Shown here: piece by piece, positions 17,363-26,504 of the stretch
Layout of the letters: each line of letters starts with the position of its first letter
Numbering within the stretch: the stretch's first letter is position 1
Assembly (NCBI RefSeq): GCF_015057185.1
Contig: NZ_SVEV01000001.1
Span: 1-64,000, forward strand
DNA length: 64,000 nucleotides
Source of the DNA: Pseudobutyrivibrio sp.
Lineage (GTDB): Bacteria; Bacillota; Clostridia; Lachnospirales; Lachnospiraceae
Direction: 5' to 3'
Translations under genes and position numbers: made by a program
Notes under the pieces: model-generated
Databases searched by the model: none
The model's input: only the letters and a program-made list of their open reading frames with translations
What the model was told of the DNA's origin: nothing

Positions 17363-17893
17363 ATGAAGATTTCTATAAAAGATATTACTTCATTACCTGA
17401 TCAAAATAAGAAGTTTGCTGGAACTTGTGACATACATGATTTTTCTTATCTTGGCAGTGATTTTTCTATCAATCACGTAGAGCCATTTGAGGTAGTTTTA
17501 TCTATGATTGGCACTGGTAAGCTTCACATTGTTTTTAATACTAATACTAGTATTGTCGGAGCATGTGATAGATGTCTTACAGAGGTCACATTTGAGGTTC
17601 CTATTAATGTTGATGAGACTGTTGAGGTTTCTGAGGGACAGGTAGTAGCTGATGATGATTTAGGTCCTTATTCATTTGTTGATGGTGAGGAAATAGACGT
17701 AGATGAACTTATTTTAAACGAGATCTTAGTGAATTTCCCGGCAAAGATATTGTGCCAGGATGACTGCAAGGGTATTTGCCCAGTTTGCGGCAAGAATCGT
17801 AATTTAAATGATTGTGGCTGCGACGACACAGTCTTAGATCCTAGAATGGCACAATTTTTAGATGTCTTTAATAGCTTTAAGGAGGTGAAATAG
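17363..17893 (+). CDS. YceD/DUF177 family protein
   Basis: DUF177 proteins are nearly always encoded before rpmF, as here, and have been linked to 23S rRNA or ribosome maturation in bacteria and plastids. The 176 residues include a CDRCL motif mid-protein and a C-terminal cluster of cysteines (CQDDCKGICPVCGKN and CGC), a probable zinc site. The start has a GGAGAT site. rpmF begins 2 nt after its stop, so the pair is an operon. Confidence 0.9.
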   Translation: MKISIKDITSLPDQNKKFAGTCDIHDFSYLGSDFSINHVEPFEVVLSMIGTGKLHIVFNTNTSIVGACDRCLTEVTFEVPINVDETVEVSEGQVVADDDLGPYSFVDGEEIDVDELILNEILVNFPAKILCQDDCKGICPVCGKNRNLNDCGCDDTVLDPRMAQFLDVFNSFKEVK

Positions 17894-17894
17894 C

Positions 17895-18074
17895 ATGTCT
17901 ATTTGTCCAAAGAACAAATCTTCTAAGGGAAGAAGAGATAAAAGAAGAGCAAACTGGAAAATGAGCAACCCAACACTCGTTAAGTGCAGCAAGTGCGGCG
18001 AGCTTATGGTACCACATAGAGTTTGCAAGAACTGTGGATCATACAACAAGAAAGAGATCATTACAGTAGAGTAA
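17895..18074 (+). CDS. rpmF: Ribosomal protein bL32
   Basis: Fifty-nine residues starting MSICPKNKSSKGRRDKRRAN, the normal bL32 length. It is the zinc-binding form, with two Cys pairs (CSKCG and CKNCG). The GGAGGTG site lies in the last codons of the preceding gene. It is followed at once by a strong terminator. Confidence 0.97.
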   Translation: MSICPKNKSSKGRRDKRRANWKMSNPTLVKCSKCGELMVPHRVCKNCGSYNKKEIITVE

Positions 18075-18081
18075 TCGATAG

Positions 18082-18110
18082 CCCCTCGCGATATGCGAGG
18101 GGTTGTTTTT
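18082..18110 (+). terminator. Terminator after rpmF
   Basis: A perfect 8-bp stem CCCCTCGC/GCGAGGGG with a 5-nt loop, then TTGTTTTT. Confidence 0.93.
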
Positions 18111-18114
18111 ATAT

Positions 18115-18143
18115 TTGAATTATTCCCTTATATAAAGTATAAT
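18115..18143 (+). promoter_or_regulatory. Promoter of plsX
   Basis: TTGAAT and TATAAT separated by 17 nt, 28 nt upstream of the plsX start. No FapR-like palindrome is obvious. Confidence 0.65.
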
Positions 18144-18171
18144 TTTTGAGTATGTTAGAAAGGGAGATACT

Positions 18172-19194
18172 ATGAGTGAGTATATTGTTGTTGCACTTGA
18201 TGCAATGGGAGGCGACAACGCACCTTCTGAGATGGTAAAGGGCGCTGTTGATGCGATTAATTCTAATAAAGAAGTTAAGGTTGTTCTTGTTGGAAAAGAA
18301 GATGTTATCAATACAGAACTTAGTAACTACACATACAACAAAGAACAGATTTCAATAAAAAATGCTACTGAGGTTATAGAGACAGCAGAGCATCCAGTTA
18401 TGGCTATCAAAAGAAAAAAGGATTCATCTATGGTAGTTGGTCTTCATTTGGTAAAGGATGGAGAGGCTGATGCATTTGTTTCTGCCGGCAATTCAGGTGC
18501 CTTATTAGTAGGAGGACTTGGCATTGTTGGACGAATTAGAGGTATAGAACGTTCTCCTTTTGGAGCACTGATTCCTACTAAGACAGGCGTTGCACTTCTT
18601 GTGGACTCTGGATCTAACGTTGACTGTCGTTCTAGTCATCTTGTTCAGTTCGCAAAAATGGGTAGCATTTACATGGAAAAAGCTCTTGGAATCAAAAATC
18701 CTAGAGTTGCCATTGTTAATAACGGGGCCGAAGAAGAAAAGGGAAACGCTCTTGTAAAAGAGACTATGCCTCTTCTTAAAGAATGTTCAGATATCAACTT
18801 TATTGGCGGTTTAGAGGCTAGAGAAATTCCGGCTGGTGCTGCTGATGTTATTGTTTGTGATGGCTTTGTTGGCAATGCTATTCTTAAGACCTATGAGGGT
18901 GTGGCAAGCACATTACTTTCTGTATTTAAAGAAGGTCTTACATCTAATCTTAAATCTAAAATTGGCGCAGCACTTGCGTTGCCTTCGCTTAAAAATAAGC
19001 TTAAAGCCTTTGATGCCACACAGTACGGTGGAGCTCCACTTCTTGGATTAAATGGCCTTGTTGTCAAGACTCACGGTAGTGCTAAGGCTGGAGAGGTTAA
19101 AAACACAATCTTCCAGTGTGCTACCTTCAAGGAGCAGAGAATTAATGAGCATATTAGAGAAAATATTGTTATAGAAAAGAAGAAGGAGGAATAG
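18172..19194 (+). CDS. plsX: Phosphate acyltransferase PlsX
   Basis: PlsX converts acyl-ACP to acyl-phosphate, the donor used by PlsY for the first acylation of glycerol-3-phosphate. The 340 residues start with the conserved VALDAMGGDNAP and include the SAGNSGA and VCDGFVGN motifs. acpP, encoding its acyl carrier, starts 3 nt after its stop. plsY and gpsA, which complete phosphatidic acid precursor synthesis, lie about 20 kb downstream. Confidence 0.97.
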   Translation: MSEYIVVALDAMGGDNAPSEMVKGAVDAINSNKEVKVVLVGKEDVINTELSNYTYNKEQISIKNATEVIETAEHPVMAIKRKKDSSMVVGLHLVKDGEADAFVSAGNSGALLVGGLGIVGRIRGIERSPFGALIPTKTGVALLVDSGSNVDCRSSHLVQFAKMGSIYMEKALGIKNPRVAIVNNGAEEEKGNALVKETMPLLKECSDINFIGGLEAREIPAGAADVIVCDGFVGNAILKTYEGVASTLLSVFKEGLTSNLKSKIGAALALPSLKNKLKAFDATQYGGAPLLGLNGLVVKTHGSAKAGEVKNTIFQCATFKEQRINEHIRENIVIEKKKEE

Positions 19195-19197
19195 AAA

Positions 19198-19434
19198 ATG
19201 GAATTCGATTTATTGAAGGAGATTATTGCTGAGGTACTCAATGTAGATGCCGCAGAAATCAAAGAGAGCACTACATTTGTTGATGATCTTGGTGCTGATT
19301 CTCTTGATGTATTCCAGATTATCATGGGTGTTGAGGAAAAGCTTAACATCGAGGTAGACACAGATGCAGCTGAGAAGCTTTCTACAGTAGGTGATGCTGT
19401 AGAGCTTATCAAAAAGACAGTTGCAGAGAAATAA
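19198..19434 (+). CDS. acpP: Acyl carrier protein
   Basis: Seventy-eight residues of acidic four-helix acyl carrier protein. The phosphopantetheine attachment site is the Ser in the GADSLDV motif. The AGGAGG site lies at the end of plsX, so the two genes are cotranscribed. It serves fatty acid and phospholipid synthesis. Confidence 0.97.
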   Translation: MEFDLLKEIIAEVLNVDAAEIKESTTFVDDLGADSLDVFQIIMGVEEKLNIEVDTDAAEKLSTVGDAVELIKKTVAEK

Positions 19435-19442
19435 GAATGTAA

Positions 19443-19480
19443 TGCGCATTGACGAATACTAATCGCCAATGCGCAAATTT
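19443..19480 (+). terminator. Strong hairpin between acpP and rnc
   Basis: TGCGCATTG-a-CGA pairs with TCG-c-CAATGCGCA, then a short AATTTT run. A second small stem (ATCCAG/CTGGAT) follows at about 19487. The T-run is weak, so it may be a partial terminator or processing site that lowers rnc expression relative to acpP. Confidence 0.6.
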
Positions 19481-19527
19481 TAAGTATCCAGAGTTCCTGG
19501 ATGCTTCTTTAAACTCAGGAGGAAAAA

Positions 19528-20229
19528 TTGAAGGATTTAAAAGAATTTCAAAAAACTATCGGATATGAGTTTAGAGACGAAAGCTTATTACGTCAGGCAT
19601 TAACCCATAGTTCTTATGCCAACGAGCATCATATGAAAAAGCTTTCAGATAATGAGAGACTTGAGTTTTTAGGTGATGCTGTACTTGAGATTGTATCTAG
19701 TGAGTTTTTGTATCTAAATTATACTGATCTAAACGAAGGCAAGCTTTCTAGACTTAGAGCTAGTATTGTTTGTGAGCCTACACTCGCATATATTTGCAAG
19801 GAGATTAATCTTGGTGATTATGTGCTACTTTCAAAGGGCGAAGATATGACTGGTGGACGCAATAGAAAGTCTATTCTCTCTGATGCCTTTGAAGCTACTA
19901 TTGGAGCTATTTTCCTTGATGGCGGTATGGAACCAGCTTCAGAGTATATTCATCGTTTTGTTTTAAATGATATTGAGCATAAACAGCTGTTTTATGATAG
20001 CAAGACTCGTTTGCAGGAGGTTATCCAGGCAAACTTTAAGGAGCCACTTACATATAATTTGATTTCTGAGAGCGGACCGGACCATGCTAAAGAATTCAAG
20101 GTTGAGGCTGTTGTTGGCGACAAAGTTTTGGGTTATGGAATAGGTCATACAAAAAAGGCAGCTGAGCAAGAGGCTGCATACGAAGGTCTTATGAAACTCC
20201 ATAAAGAGGAGTCTATAAAGATAATTTAA
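19528..20229 (+). CDS. rnc: Ribonuclease III
   Basis: RNase III cuts double-stranded RNA, including rRNA precursors and structured leaders. The 233 residues have the catalytic signature NERLEFLGDAVLE, a second acidic site in DAFEATIGAIFLD and a C-terminal double-stranded RNA-binding domain ending KKAAEQEAA. The start is TTG at 19528, eight bases after AGGAGG. The gene is followed by a long hairpin element (E2) before smc, itself a possible substrate. Confidence 0.96.
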   Translation: MKDLKEFQKTIGYEFRDESLLRQALTHSSYANEHHMKKLSDNERLEFLGDAVLEIVSSEFLYLNYTDLNEGKLSRLRASIVCEPTLAYICKEINLGDYVLLSKGEDMTGGRNRKSILSDAFEATIGAIFLDGGMEPASEYIHRFVLNDIEHKQLFYDSKTRLQEVIQANFKEPLTYNLISESGPDHAKEFKVEAVVGDKVLGYGIGHTKKAAEQEAAYEGLMKLHKEESIKII

Positions 20230-20240
20230 TTTATAAGCTA

Positions 20241-20325
20241 GCTGGTAACTATCAAGCTCTTGGTGTTGCATAGCGAGACATGTAGTCGAGTAATGCAATA
20301 TCCAAGGCTTGAGAGTGTAACCAGC
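20241..20325 (+). repeat. Dispersed hairpin element, copy E2
   Basis: An 85-bp imperfect palindrome between rnc and smc: GCTGGT/ACCAGC, CAAGC/GCTTG, CTTGG/CCAAG, TTGCA/TGCAA. CGAG occurs at 20274 and 20287 (9-nt spacing). It ends 31 nt before the smc start. The segments AACTATCAAGCTCTTGGTGTTGC and GGCTTGAGAGTGTAAC-type flank are nearly identical to E1, whereas the outer stem differs and remains paired. Confidence 0.85.
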
Positions 20326-20356
20326 GGGGAGTATAAAATAAACTTGGGAGAGTAAA

Positions 20357-23300
20357 ATGTATTTAAAGAGTATAGAACTTTATGGATTTAAATCCTTTGC
20401 GCATAAAATGAAGTTTGAGTTCCACAATGGGATTACTGGCATTGTTGGACCAAATGGCTCTGGTAAGAGTAATGTTTCTGATGCGGTGCGTTGGGTTCTT
20501 GGCGAGCAATCTGCCAAGCAGCTTCGTGGTGCTTCAATGCAGGATATTATTTTTGCTGGTACAGAAGCTAGAAAGCCTCTTTCTTACGCTTATGTAGCTC
20601 TTACAATGGATAACTCAGATCATGTTCTTCCTGTAGAATACGAGGAAGTTACAATCGCTAGACGTGTTTATCGTTCTGGTGAAAGTGAGTATCTTTTAAA
20701 TGGTACTCCATGTCGTCTAAAGGATGTGTCTGAGCTTTTCTATGATACAGGTGTCGGTAAGGAAGGCTATTCTATCATTGGACAGGGTCAAATCGAAAAG
20801 ATTTTGTCAGGTAAACCAGAAGACAGAAGAGAGCTTTTTGATGAGGCTGTAGGTATTGTTAAATTTAAAAAGAGAAAAGCTGCATCTGTTAAAAAGCTTG
20901 AGAGCGAAAGAGAAAACCTTGTAAGAGTTAACGATATTCTTTCTGAGCAGGAAAGAAGAATTGGACCTCTCGAGAAACAGTCCGAGGATGCAAAGCAATA
21001 TTTAAAATATAAAGAAGAGCTCAAACGTATAGATGTTAATTCGTTTATGCTTGAAGTGGACAGACTTCAGGGCAATCTTGATGAAGTTGAGAAAAATGCA
21101 GATATTGCTCGTACTCAATTAGAAGAAAGCAAAACTGCCCAGGAGCAGATTCGTGTTAAATACGATACCTTAGAGCAGGAAATCACAGAGCTTGATTCAC
21201 AGATAGAAGAATTAAAAAAGAATCAATCAGATTCGACTCTTTTAAAGGGCAAACTTGAGAATGAAATCGCTTTATTAGAGGAACAGATTCGTTCTGCTAA
21301 TCTTACTGACGAAAATTTCGCTAACCGTCTTGCTGAAATAGAGGAAGATAAGGCTGAGAAAAACAAGCAATTAAATGATTATCAGAATGAAAAAACAGAG
21401 CTTGATAAAACTTTAGAGGAAGCAGTTGAACGTCTTGCTTCTGTAAAAGAAAACTACGGCCAGTTACAGTCGGCAATCATTGCTAACAACGAAAAAATTG
21501 ATGCTGATAACAAGGCTATTATGGAGCTCCTTAATAATAGAGCTTCGATCAAGTCTAAGGAGCAGCGTCTTGAGACAATGCTTGAGCAGACAAACATTCG
21601 TAAGGCAAAGCTTACTCAGAGACTCCTAGAGAGAAAGACTCGCGAAGAAGACCTTGATGTTGCAGTTACATTGGCAGAAGAAGAATTCAAAAATGCGCAG
21701 AATCTTCTTTTGGAGCTTCAAGAAAAGGATAAAGAGCTTTCAGAGAAGGCTGCTGAGTGGAAGTTTAAGAGCTACGAGACATCAAAGGAACTTAGAGCTA
21801 AGAACGATGAATTTACTCGTATTCAAACTAGATTAGAATCTGTTAAAAATATTGCTGAGCGTTACGAGGGATATGGAAATTCTACTCGCAAGGTTATGGA
21901 GCAGAAAGGTAAAATTGATGGTATTGAAGGCGTAGTTTCTGATCTTATTCATGTAGAAAAGAAATACGAAATGGCTATCGAGACTGCTCTTGGTGGTAAT
22001 ATTCAAAATATTGTTACTGCAGATGAGACTTGCGCTAAAAAGCTTATTAATTTCTTGAAAGTAAATAAGCTTGGACGTGCAACATTCCTTCCACTTACAT
22101 CAGTAGATGGAAGAGGAAACTTTAAAAAGACTGAAGTTCTTAATGAAAAGGGCGTTTTAGGCCTTGCTTCAGAGCTTGTTTCTTGCGATAGCAAATTCGA
22201 TGGTGTTATTGCATATCTATTAGGTCGAGTTGTTGTTGCTGATACCATTGATTCAGCTATTGCCTTAGCGAAAAAGAATAATTACAGCATACATATAGTT
22301 ACACTTGAGGGTGAATACTTAGCTCCAGGTGGATCTATGGCTGGTGGTCACTTTAAAAATAAATCTAATCTTTTAGGTAGAAATCGTGAAATTGAGGAGC
22401 TAGAGCAGAAGCTTGATGTGCTTTCAACTGAGATTGATGGTTTGAAAGCTAGAGCATCAGAAATTGAAACTGCTGCATCACTTTTAGATTCTGATAGAGA
22501 AGATAATACAGCCAAACTTAATGAGGCTGCAATTGCTTTAAATACAGCTAAGCTTGGACTTGATAGAGCTAATGAGCAAAAGAAAGAAAGCTTAACTGCA
22601 TATGAGGGCCTTTCTAAGGAAAGTGAAGAGCTTGAGAATCAGTTAAACGAAATTGCTGCTGGCAAGAAAGAAATTGAGTTCGAAAAGAAGGAAAGCGATG
22701 ACAGAGAAGCTGAATTAAAGGCAGAAATTCAAAAGCTTTCTGATGAAGTAGATGAAAAGACATATATGGAGACTTCTGTAAATAGAACAATGTCAGAAGT
22801 CCAGATTGAAGAGGCTAATGCTAGACAGAAGGTTGACTTTGTTCAGCAGAATATTGATCGTGTCCTTTCAGAAATCGAAAAGGATGATGCGGATATTGCT
22901 TCAATCAAAGAAAATGCAGCATCTACAAAAGAAGAGACAGAGTCTAAAAAGAACAGAATTGAGGAAATTAAAGCTACAATTTCTGCTTCTGATGAGTCCT
23001 TCGGCCAGTTAGAATCGCAGATTAAAGAAACAGTTGCAAAGAGGGAAGAGCTTAATAATTCTCACAAAAACTTCTTTGAACAGAGACAGGAAATATCAGA
23101 TAGAATTTCTGAGCTTGATAAGGAAATTTATCGTCTTGATTCTCAGAAAGAGAAAATTAATGATTCCATCACAAGCCAGAATAACTACATGTGGAATGAG
23201 TATGAGCTTACTTACCATTCTGCAGAAGAACTCAAGGATCCAGAGTACAATGATTTGGATCAAATGAAGAAAGATGCTAATAAAATCAAAAATGCTATTA

Positions 23301-23917
23301 GAGCGATGGGTAATGTTAATGTTAACGCTATCGAAGAGTTCAAGGAGCTTTCTGAGAGATATAATTTCTTAAAGGGTCAGCATGACGATTTGGTAGAGGC
23401 GGAAGCATCGCTTGTACGTATTATTGATGAACTTGACGAAGGAATGCGTAGACAGTTCGAATCAGGATTTAAGGATATTCAGGTTCAATTCGACAAAGCC
23501 TTCAAAGAGCTCTTTGGCGGTGGCCATGGTACACTTGAGCTTGTTGATGATTCTGACCTTCTTGAGACAGGAATTATTATCAATGCACAGCCACCAGGAA
23601 AGAAGCTTATCAATATGATGCAGATGTCCGGTGGTGAAAAATCGCTTACAGCTATAGCATTATTATTTGCAATCCAGAACCTTAAGCCTTCTCCATTCTG
23701 TCTATTGGACGAGATTGAGGCTGCTCTTGATGATGCAAACGTAGATAGATTTGCAAATTATTTACACAAGCTTACTAAAAACACACAGTTTATTGTAATT
23801 ACTCACCGTAGAGGTACCATGAATGCTGCAGATAGACTTTTTGGTATCACTATGCAGGAAAAGGGTGTATCAACTCTTGTTTCAGTAAACTTAATCGAAT
23901 CCCAGTTGGATGATTAA
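20357..23917 (+). CDS. smc: Chromosome segregation protein SMC
   Basis: SMC forms the condensin ring with ScpA and ScpB and compacts and segregates the chromosome. The 1186 residues are full length. They comprise an N-terminal ATPase half with the Walker A GPNGSGKSN and the GAGVGKEGYS-type region, long coiled coils, a hinge near residues 505-660 with its Gly-rich faces, a second coiled coil, and a C-terminal head with the MSGGEKSLTA signature and LLDEIEAALDD Walker B. The ATG follows TTGGGAG. ftsY follows after 13 nt, the common Firmicutes order. Confidence 0.98.
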   Translation: MYLKSIELYGFKSFAHKMKFEFHNGITGIVGPNGSGKSNVSDAVRWVLGEQSAKQLRGASMQDIIFAGTEARKPLSYAYVALTMDNSDHVLPVEYEEVTIARRVYRSGESEYLLNGTPCRLKDVSELFYDTGVGKEGYSIIGQGQIEKILSGKPEDRRELFDEAVGIVKFKKRKAASVKKLESERENLVRVNDILSEQERRIGPLEKQSEDAKQYLKYKEELKRIDVNSFMLEVDRLQGNLDEVEKNADIARTQLEESKTAQEQIRVKYDTLEQEITELDSQIEELKKNQSDSTLLKGKLENEIALLEEQIRSANLTDENFANRLAEIEEDKAEKNKQLNDYQNEKTELDKTLEEAVERLASVKENYGQLQSAIIANNEKIDADNKAIMELLNNRASIKSKEQRLETMLEQTNIRKAKLTQRLLERKTREEDLDVAVTLAEEEFKNAQNLLLELQEKDKELSEKAAEWKFKSYETSKELRAKNDEFTRIQTRLESVKNIAERYEGYGNSTRKVMEQKGKIDGIEGVVSDLIHVEKKYEMAIETALGGNIQNIVTADETCAKKLINFLKVNKLGRATFLPLTSVDGRGNFKKTEVLNEKGVLGLASELVSCDSKFDGVIAYLLGRVVVADTIDSAIALAKKNNYSIHIVTLEGEYLAPGGSMAGGHFKNKSNLLGRNREIEELEQKLDVLSTEIDGLKARASEIETAASLLDSDREDNTAKLNEAAIALNTAKLGLDRANEQKKESLTAYEGLSKESEELENQLNEIAAGKKEIEFEKKESDDREAELKAEIQKLSDEVDEKTYMETSVNRTMSEVQIEEANARQKVDFVQQNIDRVLSEIEKDDADIASIKENAASTKEETESKKNRIEEIKATISASDESFGQLESQIKETVAKREELNNSHKNFFEQRQEISDRISELDKEIYRLDSQKEKINDSITSQNNYMWNEYELTYHSAEELKDPEYNDLDQMKKDANKIKNAIRAMGNVNVNAIEEFKELSERYNFLKGQHDDLVEAEASLVRIIDELDEGMRRQFESGFKDIQVQFDKAFKELFGGGHGTLELVDDSDLLETGIIINAQPPGKKLINMMQMSGGEKSLTAIALLFAIQNLKPSPFCLLDEIEAALDDANVDRFANYLHKLTKNTQFIVITHRRGTMNAADRLFGITMQEKGVSTLVSVNLIESQLDD

Positions 23918-23930
23918 TCCTGGAGGCAAT

Positions 23931-24857
23931 ATGGCAGAGAAAACTAATTTTTGGCAGCGCCTAATTAAAGGCCTAACTAAGACTAGAGACAATTTTATTA
24001 AATCCATGGATTATATTTTCAATGGATTTACAAATATTGATGAGGACTTCTATGAAGAGCTTGAAGAAGTCCTCATCATGGGAGATATAGGTGTTCGTAC
24101 AACAGAAACAATCCTTGATGATTTAAAGGATGCAGTTAAAAAGGAACATATTAAAGAGCCATCAGAATGCAAGGCATTTTTGATTAACGAAATCAAAAAG
24201 CAAATGGCATTAGATGAGACTTCTTATGACTTCGAAAAGAAAACTAGCGTTGTGCTTGTTATTGGAGTTAATGGTGTAGGAAAGACTACAACAATTGGTA
24301 AATTAGCTGGTAAATTACAGGCGGCAGGCAAAAAGGTTATGGTTGCTGGTGCAGATACCTTTAGAGCTGCAGCTTCTGATCAGTTAAAAGAATGGGCTGA
24401 TAGAGCAAAGGTTGATTTTGTTGGTGGTCCAGAGGGTTCTGACCCTGCAGCTGTTGTGTTTGATGCAGTACATGCTGCCAAGGCCAGAGGAGTAGATGTA
24501 CTTCTTGTGGATACGGCAGGTAGACTCCACAACAAGAAAAACCTCATGAATGAGTTATCTAAAATTAACAACACTATTTCTAAAGAATTCCCTGAGGCAT
24601 ATAGAGAGACTTTGATTGTGCTTGATGGTACCACAGGTCAAAATGCTCTTGTTCAGGCTAAGGAATTCTCGGAAGTAACAGATATTTCTGGTATTGTTTT
24701 AACAAAACTTGATGGAACAGCCAAAGGTGGTATTGCAATTGCTATACAATCTGAGTTAAAATTACCGGTAAAATATATAGGTGTTGGCGAGACTATTGAT
24801 GACTTAGAGAAGTTTAACCCAGAGGAATTCGTTAACGCTTTATTTTACTCTGAGTAA
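23931..24857 (+). CDS. ftsY: Signal recognition particle receptor FtsY
   Basis: FtsY docks the SRP-ribosome complex at the membrane and co-activates GTP hydrolysis with Ffh. An in-frame ATG at 23910 lies inside smc, but the ATG at 23931 has a well-placed TGGAGG site, giving 308 residues with a short N-terminal region. The G domain shows GVNGVGKTT, DTFRAAA, DTAGR and TKLDG motifs. The ffh gene is 1.6 kb downstream. Confidence 0.97.
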   Translation: MAEKTNFWQRLIKGLTKTRDNFIKSMDYIFNGFTNIDEDFYEELEEVLIMGDIGVRTTETILDDLKDAVKKEHIKEPSECKAFLINEIKKQMALDETSYDFEKKTSVVLVIGVNGVGKTTTIGKLAGKLQAAGKKVMVAGADTFRAAASDQLKEWADRAKVDFVGGPEGSDPAAVVFDAVHAAKARGVDVLLVDTAGRLHNKKNLMNELSKINNTISKEFPEAYRETLIVLDGTTGQNALVQAKEFSEVTDISGIVLTKLDGTAKGGIAIAIQSELKLPVKYIGVGETIDDLEKFNPEEFVNALFYSE

Positions 24858-24875
24858 ACTAGTTGGGAGATTATA

Positions 24876-26087
24876 ATGCTTACATTGGACAAATTTGAGG
24901 AAGCCTCAAAAATCGTTACTGAGGTGACACACGAAACAAAGCTTGTTTACAGCGACTATTTTAGTGAGAAATCTGGCAATATGGTTTACCTTAAGCCTGA
25001 AAATATGCAGCTTACAGGTGCATACAAGCTTAGAGGGGCTTATTACAAAATCAGCACACTCACTGAGGATGAGAGAAAAAAGGGACTTATTACAGCTTCA
25101 GCTGGTAATCATGCCCAGGGTGTTGCTTACGCAGCATCAAAATATGGGGTTAAGGCAACAATTGTTATGCCTACTACAACACCTCTCATTAAAGTTAACC
25201 GTACAAAAAGCTATGGAGCAGAAGTGGTTTTACATGGAGATGTATATGATGAGGCATGCGAGTATGCATATCAGTTAGCAGATGAGCATGGATATACATT
25301 TATTCATCCATTTGATGATTTAGCAGTTGCTACAGGTCAGGGTACTATAGCAATGGAAATCTTCAAAGAGCTTCCACTTGTTGAATATATTTTAGTTCCT
25401 ATCGGTGGTGGCGGACTTGCTACAGGTGTTTCTACACTTGCAAAGCTTCTTAATCCAAAGATTAAGGTTATTGGTGTTGAGCCAAGCGGCGCAGCTTCTT
25501 TAAAAGAATCCTTTGCTAAGGGAGAGGTTTCCACACTTTCTTCAGTAAATACTATCGCAGATGGTACAGCTGTTAAGACTCCTGGAACTCAGATTTTCCC
25601 ATACTTACAGCAAAATATAGATGAGATTATTACAGTAGATGATGATGAGCTTATTGTTGCATTCCTAGATATGGTAGAGAATCACAAGATGATTGTTGAG
25701 AACTCTGGACTTCTTACTGTTGCAGCATTAAATCATCTTGGTTTCAAGGATAAACGGGTAGTATCAGTACTTTCTGGTGGTAATATGGATGTTATTACAA
25801 TGTCATCAGTTGTACAGCAAGGATTGATTTTCAGAGATAGAATCTTTACTGTTTCTGTACTTCTTCCTGATAAGCCTGGTATGCTTGCCAAGGTATCTCA
25901 GCTTATTGCTGATAATCAGGGTAATGTAATCAAACTTGAGCATAATCAGTTTGTAACTACAAATCGTTCTGCAGCTGTTGAACTTCGTATTACTCTAGAG
26001 GCATTTGGCACTGACCATAAGGGGCAGATTATCAAAGCGTTAGATGAGGGCGGTTACAAACCAAAGATTGTAAGAACTTCATTATAA
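24876..26087 (+). CDS. ilvA: Threonine ammonia-lyase (threonine dehydratase)
   Basis: This PLP enzyme deaminates threonine to 2-oxobutanoate. The 403 residues contain the PLP lysine in GAYKLRGAY, the phosphate-binding glycine loop GGGGLA and a C-terminal ACT domain (about 330-403) that could sense amino acids. With a single ACT domain it resembles the shorter clostridial/TdcB-like class rather than the long biosynthetic IlvA. Its place between ftsY and ylxM is an insertion into an otherwise conserved SRP-related block. Confidence 0.92.
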   Translation: MLTLDKFEEASKIVTEVTHETKLVYSDYFSEKSGNMVYLKPENMQLTGAYKLRGAYYKISTLTEDERKKGLITASAGNHAQGVAYAASKYGVKATIVMPTTTPLIKVNRTKSYGAEVVLHGDVYDEACEYAYQLADEHGYTFIHPFDDLAVATGQGTIAMEIFKELPLVEYILVPIGGGGLATGVSTLAKLLNPKIKVIGVEPSGAASLKESFAKGEVSTLSSVNTIADGTAVKTPGTQIFPYLQQNIDEIITVDDDELIVAFLDMVENHKMIVENSGLLTVAALNHLGFKDKRVVSVLSGGNMDVITMSSVVQQGLIFRDRIFTVSVLLPDKPGMLAKVSQLIADNQGNVIKLEHNQFVTTNRSAAVELRITLEAFGTDHKGQIIKALDEGGYKPKIVRTSL

Positions 26088-26093
26088 AATTTT

Positions 26094-26127
26094 GAGTGTC
26101 AAGTATTTTCACTTGACACTCTTTTAT
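26094..26127 (+). terminator. Terminator after ilvA
   Basis: A perfect 11-bp stem GAGTGTCAAGT/ACTTGACACTC with a 6-nt loop, then TTTTATTT. Confidence 0.93.
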
Positions 26128-26165
26128 TTATATAGTATATTAGTCTCCGGTGATAAAGGAGAGTC

Positions 26166-26501
26166 ATGGAAGATAAGATTAAATCAGGATATTTATATGA
26201 TTTCTACGGAGAGCTTCTTACTGAGCATCAGCGTAGTGTATATGAGATGAGTATCGTTGAGGATTTATCTTTATCAGAAATTGCCGATACTTTATCAATC
26301 TCTAGACAGGGTGTTCATGATTTGCTAAAAAGATGTGATCATCAGCTAGAGGATTATGAAGCGAGACTTCACTTGGTTGAGAAGTTTATGAATATTAGAG
26401 CAGATGTCATTCGTATTAATGAATTGACACAGGGGAGCCCTGATGATGCTACTATGTCAGAGATTTCTCGTTTATCCGGTTCGATATTAGAGGAATTATA
26501 A
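26166..26501 (+). CDS. ylxM: YlxM family SRP-associated DNA-binding-like protein
   Basis: The 111-residue helix-turn-helix protein of the YlxM/p13 family is encoded before ffh, as in most Firmicutes. The [24 protein letters not shown] segment is a sigma-70 region 4-like HTH. YlxM has been reported to stimulate SRP GTPase activity in some Gram-positive bacteria. ffh starts 3 nt downstream. Confidence 0.93.
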   Translation: MEDKIKSGYLYDFYGELLTEHQRSVYEMSIVEDLSLSEIADTLSISRQGVHDLLKRCDHQLEDYEARLHLVEKFMNIRADVIRINELTQGSPDDATMSEISRLSGSILEEL

Positions 26502-26504
26502 TAT